A DNA stretch of 64,000 nt, taken from NCBI RefSeq assembly GCF_000151315.2, contig NW_011887294.1:184232-248231 (forward strand). The letters are read 5' to 3'. This document shows, piece by piece, positions 1 to 18,669 of this stretch (positions are counted from its first letter, which is position 1; each line of letters starts with the position of its first letter). The notes under the pieces were generated by a model. It made no database searches. It saw only the letters and a list, made by a program, of their open reading frames with translations, and was not told the origin of the DNA. This DNA is from Capsaspora owczarzaki ATCC 30864 (Eukaryota; Opisthokonta; Filasterea). The position numbers were made by a program, and so were the translations under genes.

Positions 1-495
1 GTGTGAGTTGTAAGTTGTCGTGTCGAAGAGAAGGGCAGATCTCGATTTTGTGTGTACGAGTGGGTGCTTTTTGTGTTGCTGCAGGTATTGCTATCGAGGC
101 CGCTTTTTGTGCTTTTCGGAAATCGTTTGATTGCGATGAAAAACCCATCGAAAAACAGGCGCATTCAAGATCAATGAACCGAAATCGCATAAAATACAGT
201 ACATTATATGATTTGATGGGGAATGGGAAGGGGCTGAGTGCTTACATCTCACGCAGGATCAATCCGATTATCTGCGCTTCCATTTATTCGCTGATAATCA
301 TGACATCGAGCTACTCTACCCCCTCCACCCTTGGTAATTGTATTTACAATGATATTTCCAACAACTTGCTCTTCGCTGACTGGCTATATCATGGGCTTAG
401 AGTGTTGAAACATGACACGGCAAATCTCGTCCTGACTCCAACCATAATCCGTGCTCGCCCGCGTCCCCCACAACGTCAGACCCCCGCGCTGATTC

Positions 496-845
496 AATGA
501 GATCGCTCATCATCATCTATCTCTTTTGAAATGTGACACCGTTCAATCCTACTGCTCATCACCATCGTTTGAGTGAGACATAGAATCGAAAATCTGTTTC
601 AAAGTTCACAACTTTCTTTCTTTCTGCCTTCTTCTCAAGCCAGGATGGTTGTTACTTTTTCGCTGGTTCAGTCCTATCGCTCATCATCAGCTACCCTTTC
701 AAACATGTGGCACCCTTCAATCCCATCGTTCGTCGATCATCCGCTTTCTGATTGAGACATAAATCCGTTTCAAAGTTCACTCTTTTTTTTTTTTTTTTTT
801 CCCTTCACCTTCCTTCTAAAGTCAGTAAGGTTTTTGTTTTATTTA
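496..845. repeat. Two diverged tandem copies, period about 174 bp
   Basis: The blocks at about 496-668 and 669-845 share ordered motifs: a TCGCTCATCATCA element, then a GTGACACC/GTGGCACCC element with TTCAATCC, then TGAGACATA, then TCTGTTTCAAAGTTCAC or CCGTTTCAAAGTTCAC, then a T/C-rich tail. Identity is moderate and the second copy has a longer T tract. It is not part of any gene that I can support. Confidence 0.6.
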
Positions 846-1474
846 TTTTTATTTCTGGCTATTTCCGTTTTTTTTTTTTTTTGTTTTTTTTGTTTTCCTT
901 CCTTTTGATCGCACTTGCAAAAGCGGTGATTTTCGACGATTTGCGTTCATCAAACGCCAAGTTAGTGGGACAAACTCACAAGCAACACCGAGGCAGCGCT
1001 GTTTGAGAAGAGACGGGGAGAGGGGAATTGGAGCTCGGTCGAATAGATCAACCAGAGACGCCCTCGGCCGACCTACCGAATGATAGGGCAGAAGAGGAAG
1101 AGGGGCAACGCATTCCCGCCTGGGCATCAGCACAAGCGATAGTCAATCACACACCATACGCCAAGCACTCCGCTGCTGGAGGAGCCCAGGCGAGACGAAC
1201 CAACAGGGGGGGGGGAAATAGGCGGACAAGCGGATATCAGCGGCAAAAAGCTTTGGTTCGTCGGTGTCTTTCGCGACTGCTGCTGGGCGTGCTTCTGGGC
1301 TTGATTGTGACTCTAGGAGCAAGCTATGTGTATGTGTGAAGGCATGGCGTGGCTGGACGAGTGGATTGCGTCGCAGCAATGCGCGAGAGTGATGGAGACA
1401 GTTCTCTGTGCCACAACATTATCGGCTGCTGGCCTTCCATGATGCTCGCACTGCACCGTGGTTGATGAGAAAGA

Positions 1475-1506
<32 letters not shown>
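1475..1506. repeat. CTG trinucleotide microsatellite
   Basis: About ten uninterrupted CTG units, in noncoding DNA upstream of the myosin gene. Confidence 0.85.
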
Positions 1507-2247
1507 ATGTGTCTAAGATTGGAGTTGAAGGCGATGCCCAGAGGGGTCGAGTGTCAAAACCGGCGCAAATCGCTTCCTGCTTGCACACCCGTCCATGCAG
1601 TGTTCCTCTTGCTCAACCTCCTCCTCCTCCTCATCATCATGTTGCTTTTTCGCTTATATTGCATGATGATATTACGCATGTGCGCGTGGCATTGGACTTG
1701 TGAACTTTGGTTGATTTTGTGTGTGAGCATTCCATTTGAGCGCTCAATCACACGGGGCAGTCAGTGGGAGTCACCCCGCGTCACTCTGTCGACTTGATTC
1801 AAGTGATTGTCGTAGTCGCTCGCAGGACTGGAATGTCGTTCCCGGGTTGAGTGGCGGACGGGTGCTGTTTCATGCGAGTGCTTTGGTTGCAATCTGCCAG
1901 CTTTGACTCGGCTTTTGCAGTAGGAACGCCTCACACACACACACTCTCTCACTTCACCAAAACCCCCTCTTTTTTGATGACTATGTTCGACAAATCACAA
2001 TCGACAACGCCACTCCTTTTTGTTCAATCTCAATTCGCTTTGAAAGCTTTAACGCTTGAAACAATCCACCACTTGACACCTTTTCGCCCCCTCCGTCCTA
2101 CTCTCTCTCACTCAACACTCAGTTCTCCTACTCTTCTTCTCCCCCCCCCTATTCACACGCATTCTGTCACAAACAAGAAACAAACCACTCATCTCTCGTC
2201 TGCTTGTCCCCCTGACTCTCTTTCTCTCTTTCACTTGCTTTTCGAAT

Positions 2248-5200
2248 ATGCGCGCCGTTTCAGACCCGGCTTTACCGTTAAGCCGCACGTGCACGCTCGT
2301 GCCTCGACAGTTTCTGCCGCAAAGCCCTCCGTCACCCCGAACTGGCCAGCCTCCTCCTCCTCCGCTCCGCAAAACGAAGAGCATGCCTGCTGCAGCAGCT
2401 GCGTCCGCGGCCGCGGGAAGCACGGCGGCGAGCGGGCGAGTCATCATGACAGTCACGCCTGCGCCCACACCCACGCAGTCTTCGCTGCTCCTACCTGGCA
2501 CGATGCACACGCTGAGCGAAGAGCAGCTGGTCGCCCTCGAGGACTTGGTCAACCTGCCCGAGCTCGACGAAGGGTCCATGCTCCAAACCCTCGCGGCTCG
2601 CTTCAAGCACGACAAGATTTACACGTACGTCGGCTCCATCCTCGTTGCCGTCAACCCCTTCCGCTTTCTGCCCATCTACAACCCAAAGTACATGCAAATG
2701 TACAAGAACCGAAAGCTGGGCGATCTCCCACCACACGTGTACGCCATTGCGGACGACGCCTACCACAGCCTGCTGAAGAACAAGCAGAGTCAGTGCATTG
2801 TGATTAGCGGCGAGAGTGGCTCTGGCAAGACCGAGTCCACCAAGCTCATCCTGCAGCACGTCACCTTCCTCAGCACCAAGGGCGGCAATTCCAACGTGGA
2901 GAATCAAATCATGGGTGCCGGCCCTTTGCTCGAGGCCTTTGGCAATGCCAAAACCGTCCGCAACAACAACTCGAGTCGCTTTGGCAAGTTCATCGAGCTC
3001 AAGTTTTCCCGAGCGGGCTCGGTCTCTGGCGGTCGCATTGTCAAGTATTTGCTCGAAATGTCGCGCATTGTCAGCCAAGCACCCAACGAGCGCAACTATC
3101 ACGTCTTTTACTACTTGCTTGCCGGCGCGCCCGCAGACGAGCGCAAGCTCTTGCGGCTAGCTGCCCCCGAAACATTTGCCTACCTCAACCGAAGCAAGTG
3201 CTACACGTTGGACGATGTGAATGAGGTGGACGAGTATCATCGGCTGAAGGTGAGTTTGGGGATTTTGGTCTGTCTTGGGTCCTGTTATCTCGAGTTGTTT
3301 TTGACTAATTTCGCCCCCCCCCTCCGCCGATTTTCTCCTTTTCCGCGGCTTGTTGAGTAGCAATCGATGTCTGTTTTGAACTTTACCGACGACACTCAGC
3401 TGAACATTTCCAAGTTGCTGGCTGCTGTGCTGCATTTGGGCAACATTCAGTTCAACTCGCCCGAGGGGTCAGACCATGCCACTGTCGGCTCTCGTGATGG
3501 TATGATTTTGAGCACTTTTTGTGGCACTGGACCCAGCGACGACCAAGCTGACCCAATCCTGTTTTTTTTTTTTTTCCCTTTCTCTTTTTTGTTTGGCATC
3601 AGTCTTGGATGTCGTGGCAGAGCTCTTGCAAGTGCAGCCCGCCGGCCTCAATCAAGCGTTGACCTTCCGGACCACCAACACGCGCGGTGAAAAGTTTTTC
3701 ACTCCGTACACGTTGCCCCAGGTGAGCAGGCGATCCTTGTTTTTTTTTTTTTTGTTTTGTTTGCGTCACAGGTTGCATTTTGTCTCTTAAATTTCCCTTA
3801 TTCTTTCCTAATAGGCCACAAGCTCGCGAGACGCACTCGCCAAAGCGCTCTACGGCAGCTTGTTTGAGTGGATTGTGTCCGAGATCAATGGACAGATTTT
3901 CAGCTCCAAGTCCACCTCCGATGCCTTCCTGGGCATCTTGGACATTTTCGGATTCGAAGACTTCCAGGTTTGTTGTTGCTCTTCATTCATTCGTGTTATT
4001 TGGCGCTGTCCTTGAGGACCAACCCAACTTGCATTGTTTTTGTTTGAATCTTGTTTCTCACTCAAAAATGCTGCTACCCTCCATCGCCCACCAACCCACC
4101 CACCAACAGGTCAACTCGTTCGAACAATTCTGCATCAACTTTGCCAACGAACAGCTCCAGCAGTACTTTAATCAGCACGTCTTCCGCCTCGAGCAGCGCG
4201 TGTACACCGAGGAGGGCATTCCGTGGAGTGATGTCCAGTTTGTCGACAACATGGATTGCTTGGAGCTCATTTCAAAGCGTCCGACCGGCTTGTTGCCTTT
4301 GCTGGACGAGGAGACCAACTTTCCGCGTGCCACCGACTTTACCTTGCTGGAAAAGTACGACAAGCAGCACGCCAACCACACGCACTACGACAAGCCCACG
4401 CTCAAGCACACTTACTTTACGATTGCGCACTATGCTGGCCATGTGCGCTACGAAATTGAGGGCTTTTTGGAGAAGAATCGCGATTTGCTGCGTGCAGACA
4501 TTGTTTCTGTGCTTCGCACCACGTCCTCGGACTTTTTGCGCAACGTCACTGGTCTGCACACTGCGGGAAAGCGTCTGTGGGCTCTCGCGCGACACACTGT
4601 GCTGACGGCGTACTGGCTACGCCGCGTCTGCGCCGCATCAAGTTCTGGCACAGTTCAGCCCCGTCGTGCCGTCGACCGCCAACGCAGCAATCAGCTGCTG
4701 GATTTCTCAGGCCTCCCACCGCCCGGCTCCCCGACTGCAACCAGCGCCCCTGCGCTGCTGTCACCGACCACCGCGAGCCCGTCCTCTGGTCAAGGCTGGG
4801 CGAAAGCCATCAGCGCTGTGAAAGCAGGAGCGATGCGACCCGACATGTCCCCGTCTGCCAGTTTTACAGCGTCTCCTGGCCGGTACACCCAAGCCTCTCT
4901 TCCAAAGGGCTTCTCGCTTGCGACTGCAGCTGCGGTTAACAGTGCCACAGCCAACGGTACCCCACCGTCTCGCGCGACAATGGTGGCCGGTGGCGGCAAC
5001 GCTTCCATGGCAGCGCTCAACATGAACCTGTCTGACGAGTCTGGCCCCCGTCGTGGATCATTCACACTCAGGTTCAACACGATGCGTCCCAAGCCAGGCG
5101 TCTCGGGTGCCATCAACCGTGGTGCCACCTCCCGTTCGCTCACGGTCGGCGGGCAGTTTGAAGCCTCTCTGACTGATTTGCTGCAGACCTTGTCGTCGGC

Positions 5201-8200
5201 CAACCCTTACTTTGTTCGATGCATCAAGTCCAACTCGGACAAGAAGCCGCTCGTGTTTGACAGCGAATTCGTGTTGCGCCAGCTGCGCTACTCTGGCGTG
5301 CTCGAAACCATCCGCATCCGTCGTGCAGGCTACTCGTTCCGATACACGTTCGCCGAATTCTTTACACGCTTCCACGTGCTGATGACGAAAATCCAGATCA
5401 AGCGTCCCGATACGCGGGTTGCCATCTACGAATTCTTGACGAGCACGGTTCCGACGCAGTATCAGGCCCTGCATCTCCAGCAGCTGCTCAGCATGCAGGA
5501 CGAGCCGGGGCAGCTTTCGCCGCCTCGGATGCGCGCATCGAACAGTTCAACGGCATTGAACACGATTGGATCAGCGCCCTCGTCTCCAGCCACCAATGCA
5601 CCCGTTTCGCGAAAGGCTGCCGCCCTCCTCGGTCTGCCCTCTTCTGAGCTTTCCGGCTCTTCCACCAACCTCAACAAGGCGTTGTCCACCAGCACAGGCT
5701 CGCTCTCGCCCTCCATTGCCTCGGCGAACGTTGCCAAGGCGTCGAATCGCATCAGCATGCTCCTGCCAAAGTCTGTCTCCATTGACGAGCTCACTCAGTT
5801 TGGCACGTCGTCGTCCGAGCCGGTTGGTCCGCTCTTCCAAGTGGGTAGCTCCAAGGTCTTCCTGAAGGAAAACCACCATGTGATTTTGCAGCGCATGGTT
5901 GGACTGCGCCTCGATCAAGTGGTGCGCGACATTCAGCGTTGGTACTTTGCTGCTGTCTTCCGGCGCGCCTTCCTGCAAAAGCGCAAAGCTGCCGTCCTCT
6001 TTCAGCGGCTGTGGCGTGGACGGCTGGCGCGGGTGCGCGTTTACAAGCTGCGAGTTCGAACCCAAGCCACCATCCACATCCAGACCTGGTGGCGCGCATA
6101 CCGTGCGCGCTCCCGATACGCGGCGACTCGCCGCAATGTGGTCTCCGTGCAAACCATTGTGCGTGGCTACATTGCGCGCAAAAACTTTCGCAATTTGCTG
6201 CGCAATCTGAACGGCCAGAAGGAGAGCGACGCTGCCATCTCTGCGTTTGACTTTTTGGATGTGCTGGACGAACCTGCTGACGACGGTTCTGACGACACTG
6301 TTTCGCCTCTGAGCGCTTCGTCACCCGCCGCTGCGACTCACACAAAGCCTGCACTGCACCCAGTGTCGGTGTTGAGCAGCGAAAGTGGCGTTTCCTTGGG
6401 GCGATCGCCGTCCGCCTTGACATCAAAGCCGGGCGACCGCTCTTCGCGTGTTTTGATACCAAACCCATTGATGCTGATCAAGTCCGAGGCCAGCTCGACC
6501 GCCTCATTTGAGAATGTGACGGTGGTGACTGCGTCCTCCGTCGCTGCTGTTAACACTGCGCAACTGATTCGTTCCCCGACGTCACCCCAAGCGATGCGCG
6601 CCCGTGCTCCCACGCAAATTGCACGCCTGACAACCGTGACTACCAGCAACGCAAGCACTGCGGTCAAGGTGGAGAAGCCCATCATCCGCGCAGTTTCGGG
6701 ACTGCAGTCGCCGACCAGTGCGCCTTCGTCGCCACCGTCAGCCTCTGCGCCTTCGTCCCCTGTGCTCTCGCGTGCTGCCGCGTCTCCATCGCCGCAGCCA
6801 ATCAAATCAACGGGCAGCTCGTCCTCCCTGACCTCGTCCGAGACGATTGTGGCACCCAAGGCAACGGCTGTGGCCGCTCCCGCCTCTCCAAGCACGCCTC
6901 GGCGCCGCTCGTCGGGCGCAAAGGAGAATCAGGTGATTGAGCTGCAAGGCGCGACCAAGACTTCGCAAACTGCTGCGCTGTCGAGCTTGGCCGCCCTGAA
7001 CAAGCCCGCCGGCACGCACGTGTTTTCCAGCACGACCGTCAAGACTCTGACCCTCTGCTCTGGATGCCATCTGCCGCTCAAGGGATTCTACAAGCAAGGA
7101 CTGCGATGCAAGGTGTGCAACCTGTTCTGCCACAAGGGCTGTCAGCTGAGCATGGCTGCATGCAAGCCTCCAGCGTCCACCGAATACAAGGATTTGCTCG
7201 TTCCCGACGTGACCATCTCCAGCACCGCCGAGCTCCAGCTGTACACCGACTTTATGGCTGCCAAGATCCAGGCAACCAAGCGCCCACCGTTTGCTCGTGC
7301 CAAGTACACCCACCAAGACGGCGTGTATCACCGCGCTCTCTCCGAGTTCCACGCCAGCTTCCTCGGTCTCACATCCGCCTCGTCGAACACGGCCACAGTT
7401 GTAAACACTGTCCGCATGCTTCGGGCCTTCGAGCCGATTATCAGAGCAGTCACTGAGGGCGGTACGGGGGATACAGACCATCGTGCTCGTGTCGCGGACG
7501 CCAAGACCGTCGCCCTGATTGGCAATTGCATGAACCGCTTCCGCGTTCTCCTCGTCGAGCTGGCCGCCGAAATTTCGCAGTCGCGCAAGCGTGCCGAAAA
7601 GCTCGCGCAGGCTCCACCAGCAGCCGTCTCATCGGCGCCCGGTGCGGCCGTCAGTGCTACTGCAGCTGTTGCCTCTCATGACGGACCAGCCAAGACTGCT
7701 GACTCTGCAGCTCCAGCCCTCGCTGTGGCACCGGCCCCTGTCTCCATTCCCAAAATTGAGGTGGTCAAGGCGGCGGAACTCCCCATCAAACCTTCTCCAG
7801 CCCCTTCGGCGTTGCCTCGTCGCGAGTCCGTCAAAGAAACCAAGCCCCGTAGCGGCTCGTCCGTGGCTGCCGCTCTCGCTACAAGTCTGGACGATCGCAA
7901 GAAGCAGGTATACGTCAGTCAGGGTTCAATAGGATTGTGCGGAAGAGAAGAAGTGAAGCTCACTGATTTTTTTGGTTTTGCATTTTTGACTTGTACTTTA
8001 AACAGCTCTTGCTTCCTGGTCGCAGCAAGCCCAATCGCAAGTTTGTCGAGCAAGGTGGACATCGCTTCGCCGTCAACCACAACATGCTTCGAGGCGGCAC
8101 GGTACGTTGATGACTGATTTGTTTGTTTGATGCCTTTGTTCGAGTTTCTGACCTCTTTTAATGTTCATGCTCCTCCCCTCCTCTTTCTCTACTTCCTTTT

Positions 8201-9739
8201 CCCAGTCCTGCGAGTACTGCAACCAGTCCATCTGGGCGGTGGAGAAGGTTTACGTCTGTGAGGACTGCAAGTTCACCTGCCATCCAAAGTGCGCTGTTCG
8301 CGTCGTGCTTCCTTGCTCCCGCTCGGCGAGCAACTCGTTCTCCGAGTCATCGCGCCCCGCGTCGATGCTCAGCCCGAGCACACGCTCCTCCATGGTTGGA
8401 CCCAGCACTCCTGGCGTAGTCTTTGGCGCCAGTCTGGAGGCACAGTTGGCGTCGTCCTCGCTGGATGTTCCAGCCGTTGTAGAAGCGTGCGTCATGGCTC
8501 TTGAACGCAAGGGTCTCTTCACCGACGGCTTGTACCGTGTCTCTGCCAGTGTCAACATTATTCGAGCTGTTCGAGCACAGTTGGAGAAAGGTAGGGGCTG
8601 TCGAGAAGCAAGCAGAAAAAGAAGAAACAAAAGGGACTGTTGTTGCTCATCGTCCATTCATTCCTTAGAACCACATCGCACCGAGGAAATCATTGAAGCT
8701 GCCGACGTTCATGTCGTTGCAGGCCTGCTCAAGATGTGGCTGCGTGAATTGCCCGAGCCTCTATTGACGTTCGACCTTTACGACGACTTTTTGCGCTTGA
8801 CCGGTAGGCATCGACTTTTGAAGTTTGGTCGCACGGAGAGGCGTTTGACTCACTATTCTTTGTTTATTTTCGTTTGCAGAAATCACAAGCCCGAACGAGC
8901 AACAGTCGGCCCTTTTGAACAACGTCGGCCGTCTCCCGCAAGAAAACTACAACACATTCGAGCTGCTTGTGTTCCACCTTGCTCGGTATGTGGTTTTTTT
9001 TGTTGAGGTTTTTTTGGTACAATCCATGCAGCCATTCAACGCACTCATTTTTGGTTTGACCGTTCTCCTCCCATAGATTGGCACAACATGTGAGCTACAA
9101 CCGCATGACGACGGGAAATCTGGGTATTGTGTTTGGCCCTACGCTTCTGCGACCTCCGTCGCACGTCTCGGTGGTGGACAGCCTGGCTGATGTCTCCAAG
9201 CAGTCCAAAGCGATCGAGATGATTGTCGAGTACCAGGTGCACAAGCTGCAAAAGATTTATGCAGACCTCTCTGCTGTAGAATCGGCAGTGCTGTTTGGTA
9301 TCGAGTCTCTCGACAAGCTGAACGCCATCCAGGCCGAGCAGCAACAGAACAGTCGTCTGCGCGATGTAAGTCTTGCAATTTTTTTTTTGGGTTTTGCACG
9401 TTGTCAGCTGTGCACTCGACTTACTTTCTGCATTTTGGCACTCGTCTCACCCAGCTCGTCAAGGAGATTTCGCGTCAGATTGCAACGCTCGAGAACGAAA
9501 AGCTGCGCTTGACGGCCGAGCTTCGTGGCTTTCAGCCCTACGAACAGAGCGAGCTTTTGCGCAGGCCCGCAGCGATCTGGGACAAGTACATTGACATGGC
9601 GACTGACTTGTCGTTGCCCGCCATTTCTTCCCGCCTCGATCACGCCGTCAAGCAGCGGCCCAAGGGTCCGGCGAACAAGAAGCCGCCGAAGAGCCGAAAT
9701 CCTGCCCAACGTATCGCCGTTGCCGATGGTACCGAATGA
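2248..9739 (+). CDS. MYO9: Class IX-type unconventional myosin with C1 domains and RhoGAP tail
   Basis: Actin-based motor fused to a Rho GTPase-activating domain, about 2168 aa. Predicted exons: 2248-3249, 3361-3499, 3603-3721, 3815-3967, 4110-7907, 8006-8101, 8206-8590, 8669-8803, 8880-8985, 9077-9365, 9455-9739; all phases agree. The P-loop GESGSGKT is near residue 188 and the actin-binding segment NPYFVRCIKSN near 836. A roughly 200-residue Ser/Pro/Ala-rich insertion (about 622-818) sits at loop 2, a hallmark of class IX. IQ-like basic helices follow (about 1080-1165), then a low-complexity linker, a C1 zinc finger (about 1442-1492), a second C1 (about 1749-1800) and RhoGAP (about 1830-2020) with an arginine finger in GLYRVSA. 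A short coiled-coil and basic tail end the protein. The N-terminus is Pro/Ala-rich, without the Ras-associating domain of animal Myo9. The family uses loop 2 and the GAP to regulate Rho at actin structures; that role here is inferred. Confidence 0.9.
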
Positions 9740-10147
9740 GCGCAGCACGTTCGCCATGTGCGCGTTTTGGTTTGTAATGTTTGCGAGTTTTGTTTTTGTT
9801 GTTGTTGTTGTTTTCATGATTACTCTCTCTCTCTCTCGGTTACCCCATTTTTGTAAATTAATGCACAATTTTGATCGTTGTATACAATCGATCTTGTTTC
9901 ATACCTGTAAGTCGATCTTTCCATCGGCAATGCAGGGTTGGCAGAATGAGCGAAAAATCGTTGCCGTTCTCAACTCCATTCCCCCCCGCCCCATCATCTT
10001 TCTCCTTGCCTTGACTTGAATTTTTTTGTCTCGAATCTTACGCATATCCTTTTGTCCGATTTCTTTTCCCCCAAAGTCGAAACACACACACAAAAAGCCG
10101 AGCCGAACGAACGAACGTTCAGTTTTTTTTTTTATATTTTTTTCAAA
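9740..10147. other. Intergenic region between myosin and annexin genes
   Basis: T-rich DNA of about 400 bp with no coding frame. It must contain the 3' end of the myosin transcript and the promoter and 5' UTR of the annexin gene. I see no definite signal beyond a GT-rich stretch after the myosin stop. Confidence 0.5.
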
Positions 10148-15799
<5,652 letters not shown>

Positions 15800-16041
15800 A
15801 CATTGGTTTTTTGTTTTGCCGCATTTCACCTAGAATGTTTTGTTTCTCTCCGCCCTCCCTCGGGTTGGATTGTGCCTGTGATGCGTTGTTTTATTATCTG
15901 ATTAAAATTGTGTGTTGTTTCTGCAATCCGTTTTGCAATCTATCGTTTTTGGAGAGTTTGGCGTCAATAATTGAGAATCACAAAATCTGGGTTCCAATGT
16001 GTATGAAAAAAATCGGAATATGTTAACACGCACCAGCTGGC
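15800..16041. other. Convergent intergenic region
   Basis: About 240 bp between the stop codons of the annexin gene (+) and the JmjC/cupin gene (-). It must hold both 3' ends; no clear poly(A) signal was picked out. Confidence 0.5.
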
Positions 16042-17860
16042 TCATGCGGCAGAAGAGAAGACACGAACAAAGCCTTGCAGCACGAGCAAACGAACAAGAG
16101 CAAATAACTCGGCTTCCGTTTGTTGGTTTTGGGCGGCGTGAAGCACGTCGGCGATGCGCCAGGGGCTGGTCTGCTCATCGTGGTTTGCGCCCCACGACAG
16201 AAACGGCGATTCCGCAGAAAGCAGAAACTCGAGAGCGGCGACAAAGCGTCCAGGAAAGGCCTCACACACCGAAGGGCCAATCACAAAGCAGTCCTTTGTT
16301 TCTCGCGCCCATCGCACACGGACTGCGTGTTGTCGTTGCTCAAAGCTGTGGGTCTTGACGCAATTCAAGAGCGTTGTCTTCAAGCTGGGAGCAAGGTCGG
16401 CAGAATGCATCAAGCGGCCCCAAATGGGCAGCCCTGGAGCAATGGTCGAATTGCGGTGCAACGTGTCGAGCATGTCCAGCTGCTCAAACAGATTCGAAGG
16501 CAGGCGAGGACGCGGAGGCGGTTTGCACGGCGCGAGCTGCGGCTGTTGCTTCCCATGAATTCTCTCGGGTGCTCGTGGGGAACAGGCGTGGTGGCGAGGA
16601 TTGACGGCGTGGGCGTTGGCATACCCAAACAACCAGTTGCGCACAGGCGAGGGCACAGGCGACCAGAAGGGGACCAGGCGAGCGAGTGCCAGGTCAACAG
16701 CTTGCCGGTAGAGCGCCAGGTCTCGCACCTGCTGCACAAACGTGCTGTAGACATTCCGAACGACACTGGCCGGGCCGATCGCGGGGACCAAGCGGCTGAC
16801 CCGACGGAAAATGTTTCCCGCCTCGAACAGCTCGATTCCGTCTTCCAGCACTTGCACGACTCGTCGATGCCAAGCAACGCTGTACACGTGTTCAGCCTGA
16901 CCTCCAAGGTTGGAATTGAAGATTGGGATGCGAACGACAGGAAACAGCTCTTCGAGCGCAGACCAAATAACTTGCAACGCCTCGAAGGCAACCGTCGACG
17001 ATCCAGTGATCTGCTCCAGGCGGGTGATGGCTTGCACAAAGGGAGAGTCTGCCAGCTTGCTGCCCGCGGCAACCTCCATGCATGCATCAAGGACAGCCGT
17101 CATGTAGGCCATGGTGTGCCCGAGCGACACGGTCAAGTGCAGAGAAGGTGCGTCGGTGGCCGTGGCTTGATGGACCCACCCACGCGGCAAGTAGAGCAAG
17201 TCGCCTTTCCGAAGCGAGAATGACATGACGGGCTCTCCCAACGCGCGCCCGCTGTAGTTTTGACTCAAAAGGCCGCCAATGGGAAGGACTGTTTCGGGCA
17301 GGTACACTTCCCAGTCCTTGTTGCCCGAGAGCTGAAAGATGAATGTGCTGTGCACATCATAGTGGGGAGTAAAGCCGCGAGAGAACTTGGGCGTCGAGTA
17401 CAGGTTGCCGTTGGTGTGCACGCCAAAAATCTCCTCGAGCAACTTGACGAGGGTGCGTGTGCGGGGAAAGGTCCATTGGGCGTGCGATATCACGGTCGTG
17501 GCGTTCAGCTGCGTGTACGCCGGCTGAATGTCGTTTGGGGTTTTGTGCCATTCTTTCATGAGCGGGCCGCCGCGATCCACCAAGCGAAAGTCGGATGGCG
17601 TCAGAAATGTGCCTGGCACAATGTGATCAATGTCATCGCGTCCGCCCGTTGACTCGTAAAATCGGTCAACAATGTGTGCGAATCGAGCCAGCTGCTCGCT
17701 GTTCTTGGGCGTGGCTCGCGAGATGACAAACGGTCTTCGCTCGAGGTAGTCTGTCAGAAACTCTTGGACGGTCATTGGGTAGAGAATGTCTTGCAGGATG
17801 TGAAATGAATGCCGCTGGTAAGCGGTTGAGAATCTTGGCGGGTGGTTGTTGGTATTGTTT

Positions 17861-17891
<31 letters not shown>

Positions 17892-18669
17892 TGTTGTTGT
17901 TGTTGTTGTTGTCGGTGTTGGCGTGGTTGTCGTTGTCGTGCTTAGCATTGGCGTAGGCGTGGGAACTGAGAAGCGTGGGCGGCAGAATGAAAGCCGGGTC
18001 GTTCTGCTTCTGGCCTTGCTTTGACGCTTGTTCCTGCGCCGAACGCACGCGCACTAGCTCTGGGACGATGGCGTTATCAAACTCCACGTCGGGGAATCGG
18101 CTGCTGGAAACGGATGATGCCGTGGCTCCACGGCACGGCTGGACGACGACTGGGTTTGGCTTTGATTCTCCAGCAATTGGTGCTGTCGGAGGCGAGCCAG
18201 CGTACCGAGCGAGCGTCGTTGCAGCGAGATTGAACGGCAGCGGGCAGTACGGCAGCGCAGATTCTGATGATGCTGGTGATGCTGGTGGTGATGCTGGTGA
18301 TGCTGGTGATGGGATGAGGCGAAAGCAGAATCCGCGCTCGGCCCAGGTAGGATCAATCCCAGCAGAGTGCACTGCGAGCTGTGGTCCGAACGGCAGGAGG
18401 CGGTCGCTGTCATGTGCGACAGCAGCAGCACTCCTTGATGCGAGGAGTACCAATAGGAGGACTAGTCGTGCCAATGGTCGCGTCTGCAGAGGGAGTCGGG
18501 ATAGTGTGAGAATCCCACTGCTACTGCTGCTACTGCTGCGACTGCTGTACAATGCATGGCACTGATGACGACGACGAGCGAGTCGAGCGGCTGATGTTGA
18601 TTGAGAGTGATCTGCAATGCTCGTCGCTCTCTTCCATTGCGATTGTGATTGTAATGGTACTGCACTCAT
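16042..18669 (-). CDS. JmjC/cupin oxygenase-like protein with N-terminal hydrophobic segment
   Basis: A single exon of 875 aa. The central part resembles JmjC-type 2-oxoglutarate/Fe(II) oxygenases of the NO66/MINA cupin group. It has an entry motif with an RRPFVIS stretch, then GFTPHYDVHS (candidate iron ligands His436 and Asp438), a LSGNKDWEVY strand, a KGDLLYLPRGWVHQA turn and SLHLTVSLG (candidate third ligand His511). The C-terminal half contains helical segments. Before the domain comes a basic, Ser-rich region and a Leu/Val/Ala stretch at about residues 68-85 that looks like a signal-anchor or late signal peptide, unlike nuclear NO66/MINA. An Asn/Asp-run linker is encoded near 17855-17925. 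A related gene lies at 59364-62107 on the other strand. Substrate unknown; secretory location is inferred from the hydrophobic segment only. Confidence 0.82.

Larger units (their letters stand above)
1..2247. other. 5' region without a convincing gene
   Basis: Open frames here are short, low in complexity and lack recognisable domains. The stretch holds a diverged tandem repeat (about 496-845), T-rich tracts near 781-800 and 870-890, a CTG microsatellite near 1475-1506 and pyrimidine-rich DNA just before the myosin gene (about 2090-2240). The last part probably includes the myosin promoter and 5' UTR. A short frame at 1028-1339 ends in a hydrophobic segment but has no ATG. Confidence 0.5.

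Noticed and set aside
1028-1339. Small frame with a C-terminal hydrophobic segment (possible tail-anchored protein)
   Set aside because: No ATG start in frame, no homology recognised, and the surrounding DNA is low in complexity.
17842-18024. Plus-strand poly-Val frame
   Set aside because: It is the complement of the Asn/Asp-run linker of the JmjC gene on the minus strand.
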